Source of the DNA: JAJPKK01 sp963824905
GTDB lineage: Bacteria > Pseudomonadota > Alphaproteobacteria > Rhizobiales > Xanthobacteraceae
Length of the DNA stretch: 64,000 nucleotides
Direction: 5' to 3'
Assembly: GCA_963824905.1 (NCBI GenBank)
Contig: CAWGRH010000023.1
Location: 173,761-237,760 of the forward strand
Under the pieces are notes generated by a model. The model saw nothing but the letters and a program-made list of their open reading frames with translations. It ran no database searches and was not told the origin of the DNA. Of the stretch, positions 37,089 to 46,169 are shown in pieces; position 1 is the first letter of the stretch; the number at the start of each line of letters is the position of its first letter. Position numbers and translations under genes: made by a program.

Positions 37089-37132
37089 GCATCGAACCTT
37101 CATGAGCAATGAACCTTCATGAGGACTGAACC
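37082..37132 (+). repeat. Three 17-bp tandem repeats with overlapping mini-ORFs
   Basis: Three units of 17 bp (ttcatgagcatcgaacc, ttcatgagcaatgaacc, ttcatgaggactgaacc) follow one another, the first overlapping the ATPase stop. Each unit offers an ATG overlapping the previous TGA, reading MSIEPS, MSNEPS and MRTEP. The ATPase itself ends EPS. It looks like a recent duplication of the gene end. Confidence 0.9.
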
Positions 37133-37230
37133 TTGATCAGGGCTCCTCTCCCTAACCAACCGGGGCGGCGTTGTTTGCCCGGCGCGTTCGTGGTAAAACT
37201 AGGAACTTAATCATACTCACAGGTGTGACA

Positions 37231-38487
37231 ATGCGCTGGCGCACAATTTCCCTGGCAGTCGTGGCAGTCGGCGCAGCCGCCGGCGGAGCGGCCTGGTATT
37301 TTTTCCGCGCTCCCGTGGTGACGGTGACGCTCGCGACCTACGCTCCGGTTTCCGAGGTGGTCTACGGCAACGGCATCGTCGAGCCGGTTCGCTGGGCCAA
37401 GGTCGTGCCCTTTACGCGGCGCCGGATCGTGGAACTTTGCCGCTGCGAGGGACAGACGGTACGGCAGGGCCAGGTCCTCGCGCGCCAGGACGACGGCGAG
37501 GAGCAGGCCGCGCTCAACGAGCTCAACGTGCGGCTCGAGCAGCTCGAGCGCGATCTCGACAAGTCGAACAAGGACGTGGACAAGGGAAGCGTCACCAAGC
37601 AGCAGAACGAACAGCTCAAGAGCCAGGTGCGCGAGCTCAATTTCCGCATCTCGGCGCAGAAGGAGCGGCTCGCCCAGCTGGTGCTCAAGTCCCCGCTCGA
37701 CGGCATGGTGCTGCGCCGCGACGGCGAGGTCGGAGAGATCGCAGGTCCGACCGACGTGCTGTTCTGGGTCGGGCCGCCGACGCCGATGCAGGTCGTCGCC
37801 GAGATCAACGAAGAGGAGATCCCGAAGATCGCGCTCGGCCAGAAAGCCTATTTGCGCAACGAGGCGTTCCAGGACGAATCGTTGACCGCCAAGGTGTCGG
37901 CAATCACGCCGAAGGGAAATCCGGAGAGCAAGACGTTCCGCGTCTACCTGCTGCTGCCGCGCGACACGCCGCTGCGCATCGGCATGACGACGGAGGTCAA
38001 TATCGTCTATCGCGAGAATCCGGACGCACTCGTGGTCCCGACCGAGGCGATCTCCAACAACGCGGTGAGCGTCGTCAACGGCAATCGCACCGCGCGCGTG
38101 AAGGTTTCGGTGGGCGTGCGCGGTTCGCGTCTCGTCGAGGTGATCGGAGGGGTTCGCGAAGGCGCGATGGTGGTCTCGCCGGCACGCACGGACGTCGCCG
38201 AGGGCTCATCGGTGCGCATCGATCTCCTGCCTGACATCGTCATCGCCCGTGCGCAGCCGAGTGAGGTCGCCGATGCGAAACCCTCGCGGCCCAATCTCGG
38301 TGGCACGCGCTCCACCGTCGACGCACCCACGCTCTCCAGCGCGCAGCCCGCGCCAGACAGCGCCAGCGCCGCAACCGACCTGCCGGCCGCCGAGGTCGAC
38401 CAGGCGATTTCGGCCGCGCTGTCCGCCCGCGTGCTGTCGATCGTCAACGATGCGCGCAGGAAAGTCGACGACCCGTCGGGCAAGTAG
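37231..38487 (+). CDS. HlyD-family periplasmic adaptor subunit
   Basis: 418 residues from ATG 37231 (MRWRTISLAVVAVGAAAGGA as signal anchor). Features are a lipoyl-like barrel (VYGNGIVEPVRWAKVVPF), a coiled-coil hairpin (LNELNVRLEQLERDLDKSNK to ISAQKERLAQLVL), the returning barrel half (LKSPLDGMVLRRDGEVGEI) and a beta-barrel (IGMTTEVNIVYRENPDALVV). The C-terminal tail (about 60 residues) is Ser/Ala-rich and disordered. It is the MacA-like member of the three-gene operon; no outer membrane channel gene is nearby. Confidence 0.9.
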   Translation: MRWRTISLAVVAVGAAAGGAAWYFFRAPVVTVTLATYAPVSEVVYGNGIVEPVRWAKVVPFTRRRIVELCRCEGQTVRQGQVLARQDDGEEQAALNELNVRLEQLERDLDKSNKDVDKGSVTKQQNEQLKSQVRELNFRISAQKERLAQLVLKSPLDGMVLRRDGEVGEIAGPTDVLFWVGPPTPMQVVAEINEEEIPKIALGQKAYLRNEAFQDESLTAKVSAITPKGNPESKTFRVYLLLPRDTPLRIGMTTEVNIVYRENPDALVVPTEAISNNAVSVVNGNRTARVKVSVGVRGSRLVEVIGGVREGAMVVSPARTDVAEGSSVRIDLLPDIVIARAQPSEVADAKPSRPNLGGTRSTVDAPTLSSAQPAPDSASAATDLPAAEVDQAISAALSARVLSIVNDARRKVDDPSGK

Positions 38488-39053
38488 ACGACCCCTCGGC
38501 AAGTAATGGTGGTGATAGGTCGGCTGCCGGCGCTGCCACAGCGCGAGAAACTCGCGCTTGTTGATCTGGATCAACGCACAAAGCGTCAGATCATTTTCGG
38601 CGGCTGACTTCTCCAACGAAACCTGCGATGGGCAGGCTCACGTTGCGAGTTCGCTCGAGTTTGCCTCCCGCAGACACCCACGGGACGGCAGCTTCATCCG
38701 ACAAGCAGACTTGGCGGCAAGCTGTCGGTACGTTCCGCAGGGCGCCATGAGCAGCCGTGCCTCCGATTTTGCGCGCGCCGGCCGCGATATTTTCGGGTAT
38801 CATTACCGGCAATTTGCTCAAGCAAGGAAAGCTTCCCGGTCTTCAGGCGGTGAATTCGTGCCACCGCATCGGAGAATTACAACAGGACGAATAACTCCTA
38901 AAGAAGCTGAGCGCAGACGGAACTATTGGCAGAAATCAAGCCAAATATGGCCTTTGAACGATGCCTGCTCGGTAGAGGCCGGTGCGACTTCTCAGGCGTG
39001 GTGATCGAGTGAAAAGAGATTGATCGCTGCTTCCAGCCTTGTGAGGAATTTCC
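38488..39053. other. Gap without recognised genes
   Basis: About 565 bp after the adaptor gene. A 148-codon plus frame at 38558-39004 has low-complexity composition and no ribosome site or family resemblance. Nothing supported was found. Confidence 0.4.
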
Positions 39054-40031
39054 ATGAAGCCACCACGCCGCCGATTTCTGCATCTCATGATGGCAAGCGC
39101 CACCCTCCCGGCCATGCCACGTTTCGCGAGGGCCCAGACCTATCCGACGCGGCCCGTGACCATTATCGTTGGTTTTGCAGCGGGCGGCGCGTTCGACATC
39201 ACCGCACGGCTTATCGGGCAATTTTTATCGGAGCGGCTCGGGCAGCCATTCGTCATCGAAAATCGTCCTGGTGCGGGTAGCAATGTGGCCACCGAGACGG
39301 TCGCGCGTGCCCGGGCTGACGGATACACGCTGCTGCTGGTCGGCGTTCCGGCCGCGATCAACGCGACGCTGTACAGTAAGCTCAACTACAATTTCGTCCG
39401 CGATATCACGCCTGTTGCGGGGATCGCCCGAGTGCCCGTTGTCATGGTGGTCAATGCATCGGTTCGGGCCAAAACCGTCCCTGAGTTCATCGCCTACGCC
39501 AAGGCCAATCCTGGCAAAATCGATATGGCCTCCGCCGGCAATGGCTCCACGCCCCATATGGCCGGTGAGCTGTTCAAGACAATGGCCGGCGTTGATTTGA
39601 CCCACGTGCCGTATCGTGGCGGTGCACCGGCCCTCGCCGATCTGCTGGGAGGCCAGGTGCAGGTGTACTTCGCGCCGCTGCCCGAAGTCATACCGCACAT
39701 TATTTCGGGGAAGCTGCGTGCGTTGGCCGTGACGACCGCCACTCGCGCGGATGTGCTGCCGGACATTCCGGCGATGGCGGATTTCGTGCAGGGCTACGAG
39801 GCAAGTGCGTGGTACGGTTTGGCGGTGCCGAGCAAGACCCCCGTCGACGTCGTCGAGAAGCTCAACAACGAGATCAATGTTGGCCTCGCCAGCGCGGAGT
39901 TTAAAGCTCGCCTTGCTGACCTCGGAGGAACGCCACTACCCGGGTCGCCGACCGATTTCGGGAAACTCATCGCGGCCGAAACTGCAAAGTGGGCCGCGGT
40001 GATCAAATCATCAGGCACGAAGCTGGATTGA
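39054..40031 (+). CDS. Bug family tripartite tricarboxylate transporter substrate-binding protein
   Basis: 325-residue periplasmic binding protein with an RRRFLHL twin-arginine-like signal and cleavage near ARAQT. Family motifs are YPTRPVTIIVGFAAGGAFDI, VIENRPGAGSNVATETVARA and DGYTLLLVGVPAAINATLY. It is close in sequence to the 1188 paralogue across the full length (shared AINATLY, VPYRG, ALAVTTA, DVLPDIP blocks), suggesting a duplication. The cupin gene at 40068 follows immediately, hinting at a shared pathway. No regulator is directly attached. Confidence 0.9.
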   Translation: MKPPRRRFLHLMMASATLPAMPRFARAQTYPTRPVTIIVGFAAGGAFDITARLIGQFLSERLGQPFVIENRPGAGSNVATETVARARADGYTLLLVGVPAAINATLYSKLNYNFVRDITPVAGIARVPVVMVVNASVRAKTVPEFIAYAKANPGKIDMASAGNGSTPHMAGELFKTMAGVDLTHVPYRGGAPALADLLGGQVQVYFAPLPEVIPHIISGKLRALAVTTATRADVLPDIPAMADFVQGYEASAWYGLAVPSKTPVDVVEKLNNEINVGLASAEFKARLADLGGTPLPGSPTDFGKLIAAETAKWAAVIKSSGTKLD

Positions 40032-40067
40032 TTGCGTCGAGGTTGCTGTTTTATGGAGGACTGTGAA

Positions 40068-40403
40068 ATGCAAGCGGTGAAGGACGCGAGCGGACTTTAC
40101 GAGGTAGAACGCCGCGCGCAACACGCCGCGCGCCCCGGTTTCCGCATCACGGAGTTGCAGATTAGCCCCACGCAAAAGGTGCCGTGGCATTATCACAACA
40201 GCGTCTCCGACACGTTCTATGTGCTGGCCGGATCGATTTGCATCTATATGCAGGACCCCAAAGAGAAGATCGAACTGGCGCCGGGCCAATCCTTCGCAGT
40301 CCCTCCTAAACGACCTCACCTCGTAACGAACGCGGGCGATACCTCGGCCACGTTCCTCGTCCTGCAAGGCGTGGGCGAATACGATTTTGTCCCCCTCACC
40401 TGA
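40068..40403 (+). CDS. Cupin domain-containing protein
   Basis: 111-residue single-domain cupin with GGAGGA just upstream of the chosen ATG at 40068; an ATG at 40053 in the same frame is upstream of that site. The metal ligands appear in VPWHYHNSVSDTFYVLAG and the second motif in PGQSFAVPPKRPHLVTNAG. It may be a small dioxygenase, isomerase or sensor. Positioned 36 bp after the Bug gene, so probably one transcript. Function unassigned. Confidence 0.8.
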   Translation: MQAVKDASGLYEVERRAQHAARPGFRITELQISPTQKVPWHYHNSVSDTFYVLAGSICIYMQDPKEKIELAPGQSFAVPPKRPHLVTNAGDTSATFLVLQGVGEYDFVPLT

Positions 40404-40655
40404 TCCATGCGGACCTAGCAGTCGCACGGCGTTTTCGCGCTGGCGAAGCGAGTGAGTACGGTCGCCTTCGGGCGATGTGCCCTGCGAGCGCACAGGCGCG
40501 CCTTTGCATCACCCCGACGATCGGACATCACAGCGTAGCCGCCGCGGCGTGGTCGTCGCTTGCGGCCGCGACAGGCCGTGCACCAGCGTCTACCGACCGG
40601 CCCACCCGTCGCGGTGAACCCGCCAAGCTTGACGAATTCGTTCGCATCGTTTATC

Positions 40656-40673
40656 CAATCAACTGATTGATTG
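40656..40673. promoter_or_regulatory. Candidate TetR operator
   Basis: A perfect dyad CAATCAA (40656-40662), CTGA spacer, TTGATTG (40667-40673) is 15 bp before the TetR start at 40689. Its position over the likely promoter and its form fit autoregulation by the TetR protein. Confidence 0.5.
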
Positions 40674-40688
40674 ATAAAGTGAGGAGCA

Positions 40689-41384
40689 ATGCCGAAGAAG
40701 ACGCCCCTGCGACCGGGCGGCGACGAGCGCCGCGACAGCCTCGTGCGCGCGGCGTTCGCCTGCCTCGCCGCCGACGGCTTCGAAGGGCTGCGCACGCGCA
40801 GCGTGGCCGACCGCGCCAGCGTCAACATCGCGACATTGCACTACTATTTCCCGACCAAGGAGGCGCTCATCGGCGGGGTCGCGGACTACCTCGCCTCTCA
40901 GTTCATCACCGTGCATGCGCCGCCCGCCCCCACGACCGGCAAACCGGCGCTCGACCGGCTGCGCCAGGAATTCGCCGACGCGCATTTCTACGCCAGCGAG
41001 CGCCCCGAGCTCTTCGCGGTTCTGTTCGAGCTGCAGCAGCGCGGACGGCGCGATCCCGCAATCCGCAAGATCATCGAGCCGCTGTTCGGACATTGGCAGT
41101 ATGGCATCGAGCGCTTTCTCGCCGCGGGGATCGAGGACGGCGTTTTCCGCCGCGATCTCGACCCGGCGGGCAGCGCGGCGCTTTTCGTCGCGGCGATGAC
41201 CGGCGCGGGCTGCCTGCGGCTGCCGCGCACCCAGCTCGATGCGATTTTCGCGGCGATCGAAGCGTGGCTGATGCCGCGCCAACCGGCGGCTGCCGAAGAC
41301 AATGCCGCGCGCGCCGCGGCGCGCTCATCCGATCCGCGGCCGCACCGCGCGCGGCGGGGCCATCATTCTGGAGGCAAGACATGA
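40689..41384 (+). CDS. TetR/AcrR family transcriptional regulator
   Basis: 231-residue TetR-type repressor. The N-terminal helix-turn-helix (AAFACLAADGFEGLRTRSVA, DRASVNIATLHYYFPTKEAL) is followed by a ligand-binding helical domain. The stop overlaps the FAD monooxygenase start (ATGA), so the two are translationally coupled. It probably represses its own operon and is relieved by the substrate of the monooxygenase. The disordered basic C-terminal tail (about residues 200-231) is unusual. Confidence 0.9.
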   Translation: MPKKTPLRPGGDERRDSLVRAAFACLAADGFEGLRTRSVADRASVNIATLHYYFPTKEALIGGVADYLASQFITVHAPPAPTTGKPALDRLRQEFADAHFYASERPELFAVLFELQQRGRRDPAIRKIIEPLFGHWQYGIERFLAAGIEDGVFRRDLDPAGSAALFVAAMTGAGCLRLPRTQLDAIFAAIEAWLMPRQPAAAEDNAARAAARSSDPRPHRARRGHHSGGKT

Positions 41385-42685
41385 CACACACGAGTCTTCG
41401 CGTCGGCATCGTCGGGGGCGGCATCGGCGGGCTTGCCCTCGCCCAGGGGCTGAAGAAGGCGCGCGTGTGCGTCGCGCTCTATGAACGCGATGCGACGCCG
41501 ACCGACCGCCTGCAGGGCTACCGCGTCCGCATCAGCCCCAAGGGGAGCGCAGCGTTGCACAGTTGCCTGCCCTCCGACCTGTTCGACCTGTTTGCGGCGA
41601 CCTGCAGCGTCGATCGTCGGCGCTTCCGCTTTCTCACCGAGAAGATGGAAGAGCTGCTGTCGTTCGAGTTCTCCGGCGAGGCGGGCGCGGTCGCGCAGAA
41701 TCGCGCGGCAAGCCGCATTACGCTGCGTCAGATTCTGCTCGCCCGCCTCGACGGGGTCGTCGCGTTCGGCAAGACCTTCACGCGCTACGAGGAGACGGCC
41801 GGCGGGATCGTGCTTTACTTCGCTGACGGCAGCACCGCGACTTGCGACGTGCTGGTCGGCGCCGACGGCGGCAACTCGCATGTCCGGCAGCAGTTCCTCC
41901 CCCATGCCCAACGCATCGACACCGGCGTGGTCGGCATCGCGGCGAAGGCCATGCTCACCGACGACAATCGTCGCCGGCTGCCGCCGCGCGTCCTCGAAGG
42001 CACCGGGCTCGTGATGGCGCCGGGCCGGCGCAGCATGTTCATCGGCCTGCACGAATTCGCGACCGATACTCCGGCGCTACCCCTCCTCGATGACGACGGT
42101 CCCGGATCTGCGGCAAGCAACGCTCTCTGCGACAACACCACGAGCTACGTGTTCTGGGCCTATGGCGGCCTGCGGACCGATCTCGAACGCGGCACTCCGC
42201 TCGAAGCGCTCGCGCCGCCCGATTTGCAGCGTCTGGTGCTCGATCGCATCCGCAACTGGCACCCTGATTACAGCGTGCTCGTCTGCGCTTCCGATCCCTC
42301 GACCTTCTATGTCGGAAGCATCAAGACCTCACTGCCGGTCGCATCCTGGCCGTCTCGGCGGATCACGTTGATCGGCGATGCCATCCACAGCATGACGCCT
42401 TATCGCGGCATCGGCGCCAATGTTGCGCTGCGCGACGCGGCCCTGCTGTGCCACAAGCTTGCTGCCGCTGCCAACGGCGAGGGCTCGATCGAGGCGGCGA
42501 TCCACGACTACGAGCGGCAGATGCGCGACTACGGCTTTGCCGCCGTGCGCACGTCGCTGCGGGCGCTGGAGCAGGCGGTCGGCGACAAGGGCTTGCGGTT
42601 TCGGCTGGCCAAGCTGTTCTTCCGCGCTGCCAACGCCGCTCCGCCGCTCAAGCGCCTGGTGTTCGCGAATTTCGGCGAGGATTGA
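41381..42685 (+). CDS. FAD-dependent monooxygenase
   Basis: 434-residue class A flavoprotein monooxygenase. The N-terminal dinucleotide fold is VGIVGGGIGGLALAQGLKKA, the DG motif is LVGADGGNSHVRQQFLP, and the GD motif is ITLIGDAIHSMTPYRGIGAN. NAD(P)H-driven hydroxylation of an aromatic or polyketide-like compound is expected. Coupled to the TetR gene upstream; nothing further in the operon, since the next gene starts 180 bp later after a weaker region. The substrate cannot be deduced. Confidence 0.9.
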   Translation: MTHTSLRVGIVGGGIGGLALAQGLKKARVCVALYERDATPTDRLQGYRVRISPKGSAALHSCLPSDLFDLFAATCSVDRRRFRFLTEKMEELLSFEFSGEAGAVAQNRAASRITLRQILLARLDGVVAFGKTFTRYEETAGGIVLYFADGSTATCDVLVGADGGNSHVRQQFLPHAQRIDTGVVGIAAKAMLTDDNRRRLPPRVLEGTGLVMAPGRRSMFIGLHEFATDTPALPLLDDDGPGSAASNALCDNTTSYVFWAYGGLRTDLERGTPLEALAPPDLQRLVLDRIRNWHPDYSVLVCASDPSTFYVGSIKTSLPVASWPSRRITLIGDAIHSMTPYRGIGANVALRDAALLCHKLAAAANGEGSIEAAIHDYERQMRDYGFAAVRTSLRALEQAVGDKGLRFRLAKLFFRAANAAPPLKRLVFANFGED

Positions 42686-42865
42686 GCGCGGCGGGTGCGG
42701 AGCGCCAGTGACGGTGAGCGAGTCCACATGCGGTTGCGTCGATACGCGCCGCGTCGCGACTGCGAAGACCCGGCTCCGCGATTTGATGGGACACAGGATG
42801 CCGCGGTCGGCTATAGTTCCCGTCGAATCCCTAAGTGTTTCCCTCCATTTATTGGCGAGGCTACC

Positions 42866-45800
42866 ATGTATCTCATCACGTTCGGGCAGGCTGGCAAGGT
42901 GTGGCGCACCATCACAGGCTTGGCAGGTCGCGACGCGCGCATGGGCAATCGCATGGCTGCTCCCGGCTCGCGCACAGTCGTGCCGCGTTTCCAAGCCGCC
43001 TCGGCCGCCGCGGCGCTGGCTTGCTTGATTTTGACCACAGGATCGAGCTTTTCAGCGACTTACAACACCATTCCGGCATTGCTCAATTTCATCAATTTGA
43101 GTGCTCGTCTTGTATGCGTTTCCGGGCCCACAGATAAGTCATTTTTTCTAGCGCCATCAGGTCAGCCCGGCCAGCTCGGTTGGGCAACGACGGCGCCGGC
43201 TCAAAGCTTCTATCCGGTGGGGTCCGGTACCGGCCAATATTCGGCCGTACAAAGTAACATGCTTGGTGGTAACTATACCAACGTTCTTAACGCCGCGACG
43301 TTAAGGTTTTTCGTGATGCCCTCGGGAACCTCGACCTGCCCAGCGATGATGCCGGCGTCGACCCCCCAGGGGTTGTTTGAATTTACCGGGGCGTCGGTCC
43401 CGAATATTCCGACGAACGGCGACACGACTTATCACTTGATTCTCGACACATCGAACGTCGATAATTTTCAAGTACCCATGATGTTTGAGATTATGTCCTC
43501 ACCTACTTCTCCTGCGTTTATCGATGCTCAGCTTGGAAATTATGTGTACTCGCCGCATGCTGCCATATCTACGATGGTAACTGGCACTGCCTTCCCGAGT
43601 TGGCTCAACCTAGTTGGTGGAGCTGGGCTGCAAGGGACCTTTGGAGTTCTCGCGCAGGCCGCCACCGCTACCAGCCCGCCGATGGTCAATTCAACCAACA
43701 AGTTTTTGTCATCATGCCTCACACCACCAAGTCAGTGTTCTCTGCTTCCCCAGGCCGCCAATAACTTATTCTATTATTTCGACACAGCGCTCCAGAGCCT
43801 TCTGGTTCAGGGTTTGCAAACTGTGGGGGATGCCCAGGGGGCAATAGTGCAAGCGGTGTGGAGCGCGACGAGCGCCACCGCAAGCTGTCCAGTTTATGTG
43901 AACCCTGACGCAAAGTCTTTCTCGTTTTCCAGTAGCCAGGGTCAATTCATATTCTGCAATCCATTGAATCAGGTGGTGCCGCTTCCAAACAACATCACGG
44001 TCACCTGCGTAAGTTGTCCGGCTGGGAGCACCGGCGTAAATCAGCAGCAATTCTCGCTCTGCGTTGCTATTCCGGATAGTGTTCCGAAGTTCCCCTTCAC
44101 GAATTATAACAACTGGTATTTTGGCCAACCGACAGGTCTCCCGCCCGTACAAAACAACTCCAAAACCCTGGGCATCGTTTCTCCGGCCGCAATTGCTGAC
44201 GGCACTCATTGTCCTCCGACCTCGGGCGCAACAACGTATAGCGCTGCATTCACCGTTTGGTGCTACAATCCCACCGCTTCAACTTATACTTGCCCGCAAC
44301 CGGGTACTGGACCGTGGGCGGTCAGCAACATCAATGTGAATCTGACGTCCAACTGCGGTGGCGTGATGAACGTTTTCGAGACGGCCAGTCAGCAGGTGTT
44401 CGCAAATGACGGCGCTTTCGCTTCCTGGTTTAATTTCTACCAATCACCGGCAGGTTGCACGGGCGGCGCCGTAACTCCACTTACCACTGTCTCCCAGTCG
44501 ATTGGGCGAAATATCGTCGAGGCTTTGGTTCATGGCGTGGCGTCTTGCACCAGCGTCAGCCCGCCCAATTGTGTACCGGTAAACCTTATTGTCAATGGCA
44601 CGTCTTATCCATGCGTGATGTCGCCAAGCTCGTGCCCTCCCAATATGTTTTGGTCTAACCAGAACAATTGGTTTCCGAAGAACGGCACGCAGGATTATTA
44701 TTCTGCGTATATTCATCAGGCTGAGCTCGTTGGGAACCATACAGCAGCACCCGCGAGCGGACCCAACAACTGTGTCTACACGCCGACGACCAGTTGGAGC
44801 GCAGGTTTGGCCTATGCACTGAATAATTGCTCCAATATTTCTTTGCCGCCCAATTTATATGTGAATGCGCAGCCTCCGGGTTGTCCTCCAGGATTCGGTG
44901 GTTTCGCCAGAAACCCCAGTGGATGGCTAATGGGCATGGCGTACGGATCCGGCTTTGATGAAACGCCAAATTACCTCGACACCAATGCTGCACAGCCGGC
45001 TGGCACTTTTGCAAATTTGCCGAGCAAATTGGATCCGATTCCTTTTTGCTGGTTCAACCAAACGCTGGCCGGCCAGGGGACCGCATCGCTCGGCGTTAAT
45101 ATTGTTATTGGCCGCACCATGCCGCTCGTTGCGCATAATTTCATCGGCAGCAACCAGGCCATAATTCCGATGAGCGACATCACCTGGCGCGATAATCTCG
45201 GCAACACGTCGATCTGGTTCATGAACGGGTCCCAGTTGTCGGGGTCCGGGAGCGTCGGCAACATACCCACGACCTGGTCGATCGTCGGCCAGCGCGACTT
45301 CAATGGTGACGGAAACGCCGATCTGCTGTGGCGCGACGCCAGCGGCAACAACGCGATCTGGTTCATGAACGGCACGCAGGTCGTCTCGGCCGTTAGCATC
45401 GCCGGCGCCCCGACCAACTGGACGGTGGTCGGCACCGGTGATTTCAATGGCGACGGATTGGGCGACATCCTGTGGGAGGACAATAACGGAAATCTCGCGG
45501 TGTGGCTGATGAACGGCCCCAACGTCGTGTTGTCCGGGAGCATCGGCGCGGTCCCGGCCAACATGTGGATGGTGGCGGGCATCGGCGACTTCAACGGCGA
45601 CGGCAGGGCCGACATTTTGTGGCGAGACACCAGCGGCGACATCTCCGTGTGGTTCTTGAACGGCACGCAGGTGGTGTCCTCGGCGGGTATAAGCACCGTC
45701 CCGACAACCTGGTCGGTGGTCGGAACCGGCGACTTCAACGGCGACGGCGTTGCCGACATCGCATGGCGGGACAACGGTGGAAACACGGCGATCTGGCTCA

Positions 45801-46027
45801 TGAACGGCGCGAGCGTCCTCGCGGCCGGCGGGCTCGGCAACGTGGTAACCTCGTGGTCGATGGTTCAGACCGGCGATTTCAACGGCGATGGAATGAGCGA
45901 TCTCCTGTGGCGCGACACCAGCGGAAACATCGCGATGTGGTTCATGAACGGGACGACGATCGCCTCGACGGGAACGGTCGGCAACGTCGCACTCACGTGG
46001 ACCATCCAGTCGGTCAACGCCGACTGA
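42866..46027 (+). CDS. Large secreted protein with C-terminal FG-GAP/VCBS-type repeats
   Basis: About 1053 residues from ATG 42866; an in-frame ATG at 42941 is another candidate. The signal region (AAAALACLILTTGSSFS) leads to a long Cys/Ser/Thr/Asn-rich part of about 750 residues with no recognised family; one segment (SNVDNFQVPMMFEIMSS) faintly recalls thaumatin/GH64-type folds. The C-terminal about 280 residues hold five repeats with a calcium-type DFNGDGxxD motif and W-R-D, W-x-MNG blocks. N-terminal codons look AT-richer than those of the C-terminus and neighbours. Likely an exported adhesin or carbohydrate-binding protein; function unknown. Confidence 0.75.
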   Translation: MYLITFGQAGKVWRTITGLAGRDARMGNRMAAPGSRTVVPRFQAASAAAALACLILTTGSSFSATYNTIPALLNFINLSARLVCVSGPTDKSFFLAPSGQPGQLGWATTAPAQSFYPVGSGTGQYSAVQSNMLGGNYTNVLNAATLRFFVMPSGTSTCPAMMPASTPQGLFEFTGASVPNIPTNGDTTYHLILDTSNVDNFQVPMMFEIMSSPTSPAFIDAQLGNYVYSPHAAISTMVTGTAFPSWLNLVGGAGLQGTFGVLAQAATATSPPMVNSTNKFLSSCLTPPSQCSLLPQAANNLFYYFDTALQSLLVQGLQTVGDAQGAIVQAVWSATSATASCPVYVNPDAKSFSFSSSQGQFIFCNPLNQVVPLPNNITVTCVSCPAGSTGVNQQQFSLCVAIPDSVPKFPFTNYNNWYFGQPTGLPPVQNNSKTLGIVSPAAIADGTHCPPTSGATTYSAAFTVWCYNPTASTYTCPQPGTGPWAVSNINVNLTSNCGGVMNVFETASQQVFANDGAFASWFNFYQSPAGCTGGAVTPLTTVSQSIGRNIVEALVHGVASCTSVSPPNCVPVNLIVNGTSYPCVMSPSSCPPNMFWSNQNNWFPKNGTQDYYSAYIHQAELVGNHTAAPASGPNNCVYTPTTSWSAGLAYALNNCSNISLPPNLYVNAQPPGCPPGFGGFARNPSGWLMGMAYGSGFDETPNYLDTNAAQPAGTFANLPSKLDPIPFCWFNQTLAGQGTASLGVNIVIGRTMPLVAHNFIGSNQAIIPMSDITWRDNLGNTSIWFMNGSQLSGSGSVGNIPTTWSIVGQRDFNGDGNADLLWRDASGNNAIWFMNGTQVVSAVSIAGAPTNWTVVGTGDFNGDGLGDILWEDNNGNLAVWLMNGPNVVLSGSIGAVPANMWMVAGIGDFNGDGRADILWRDTSGDISVWFLNGTQVVSSAGISTVPTTWSVVGTGDFNGDGVADIAWRDNGGNTAIWLMNGASVLAAGGLGNVVTSWSMVQTGDFNGDGMSDLLWRDTSGNIAMWFMNGTTIASTGTVGNVALTWTIQSVNAD

Positions 46028-46169
46028 TCGCGGCGCGGGCCGCTGCGGCAGGTCCATGCGTCAACAGAAACGAGAGCCTCGGACCGATCCGCGGTTCTCG
46101 CATTGAGCGCGTGCGGTCATCGTGTGCATGCCGACATCGATCGCGGGCGTCGCGAAGCGAGGCCGTGCG

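Noticed and set aside
37082..37132. Small peptides encoded by the tandem mini-ORFs as genes
   Set aside because: Six-residue products have no family signal; recorded as a repeat rather than CDS.
38558..39004. Open frame of 148 codons between the adaptor and Bug genes
   Set aside because: No ribosome site, no family resemblance and composition unlike its neighbours.
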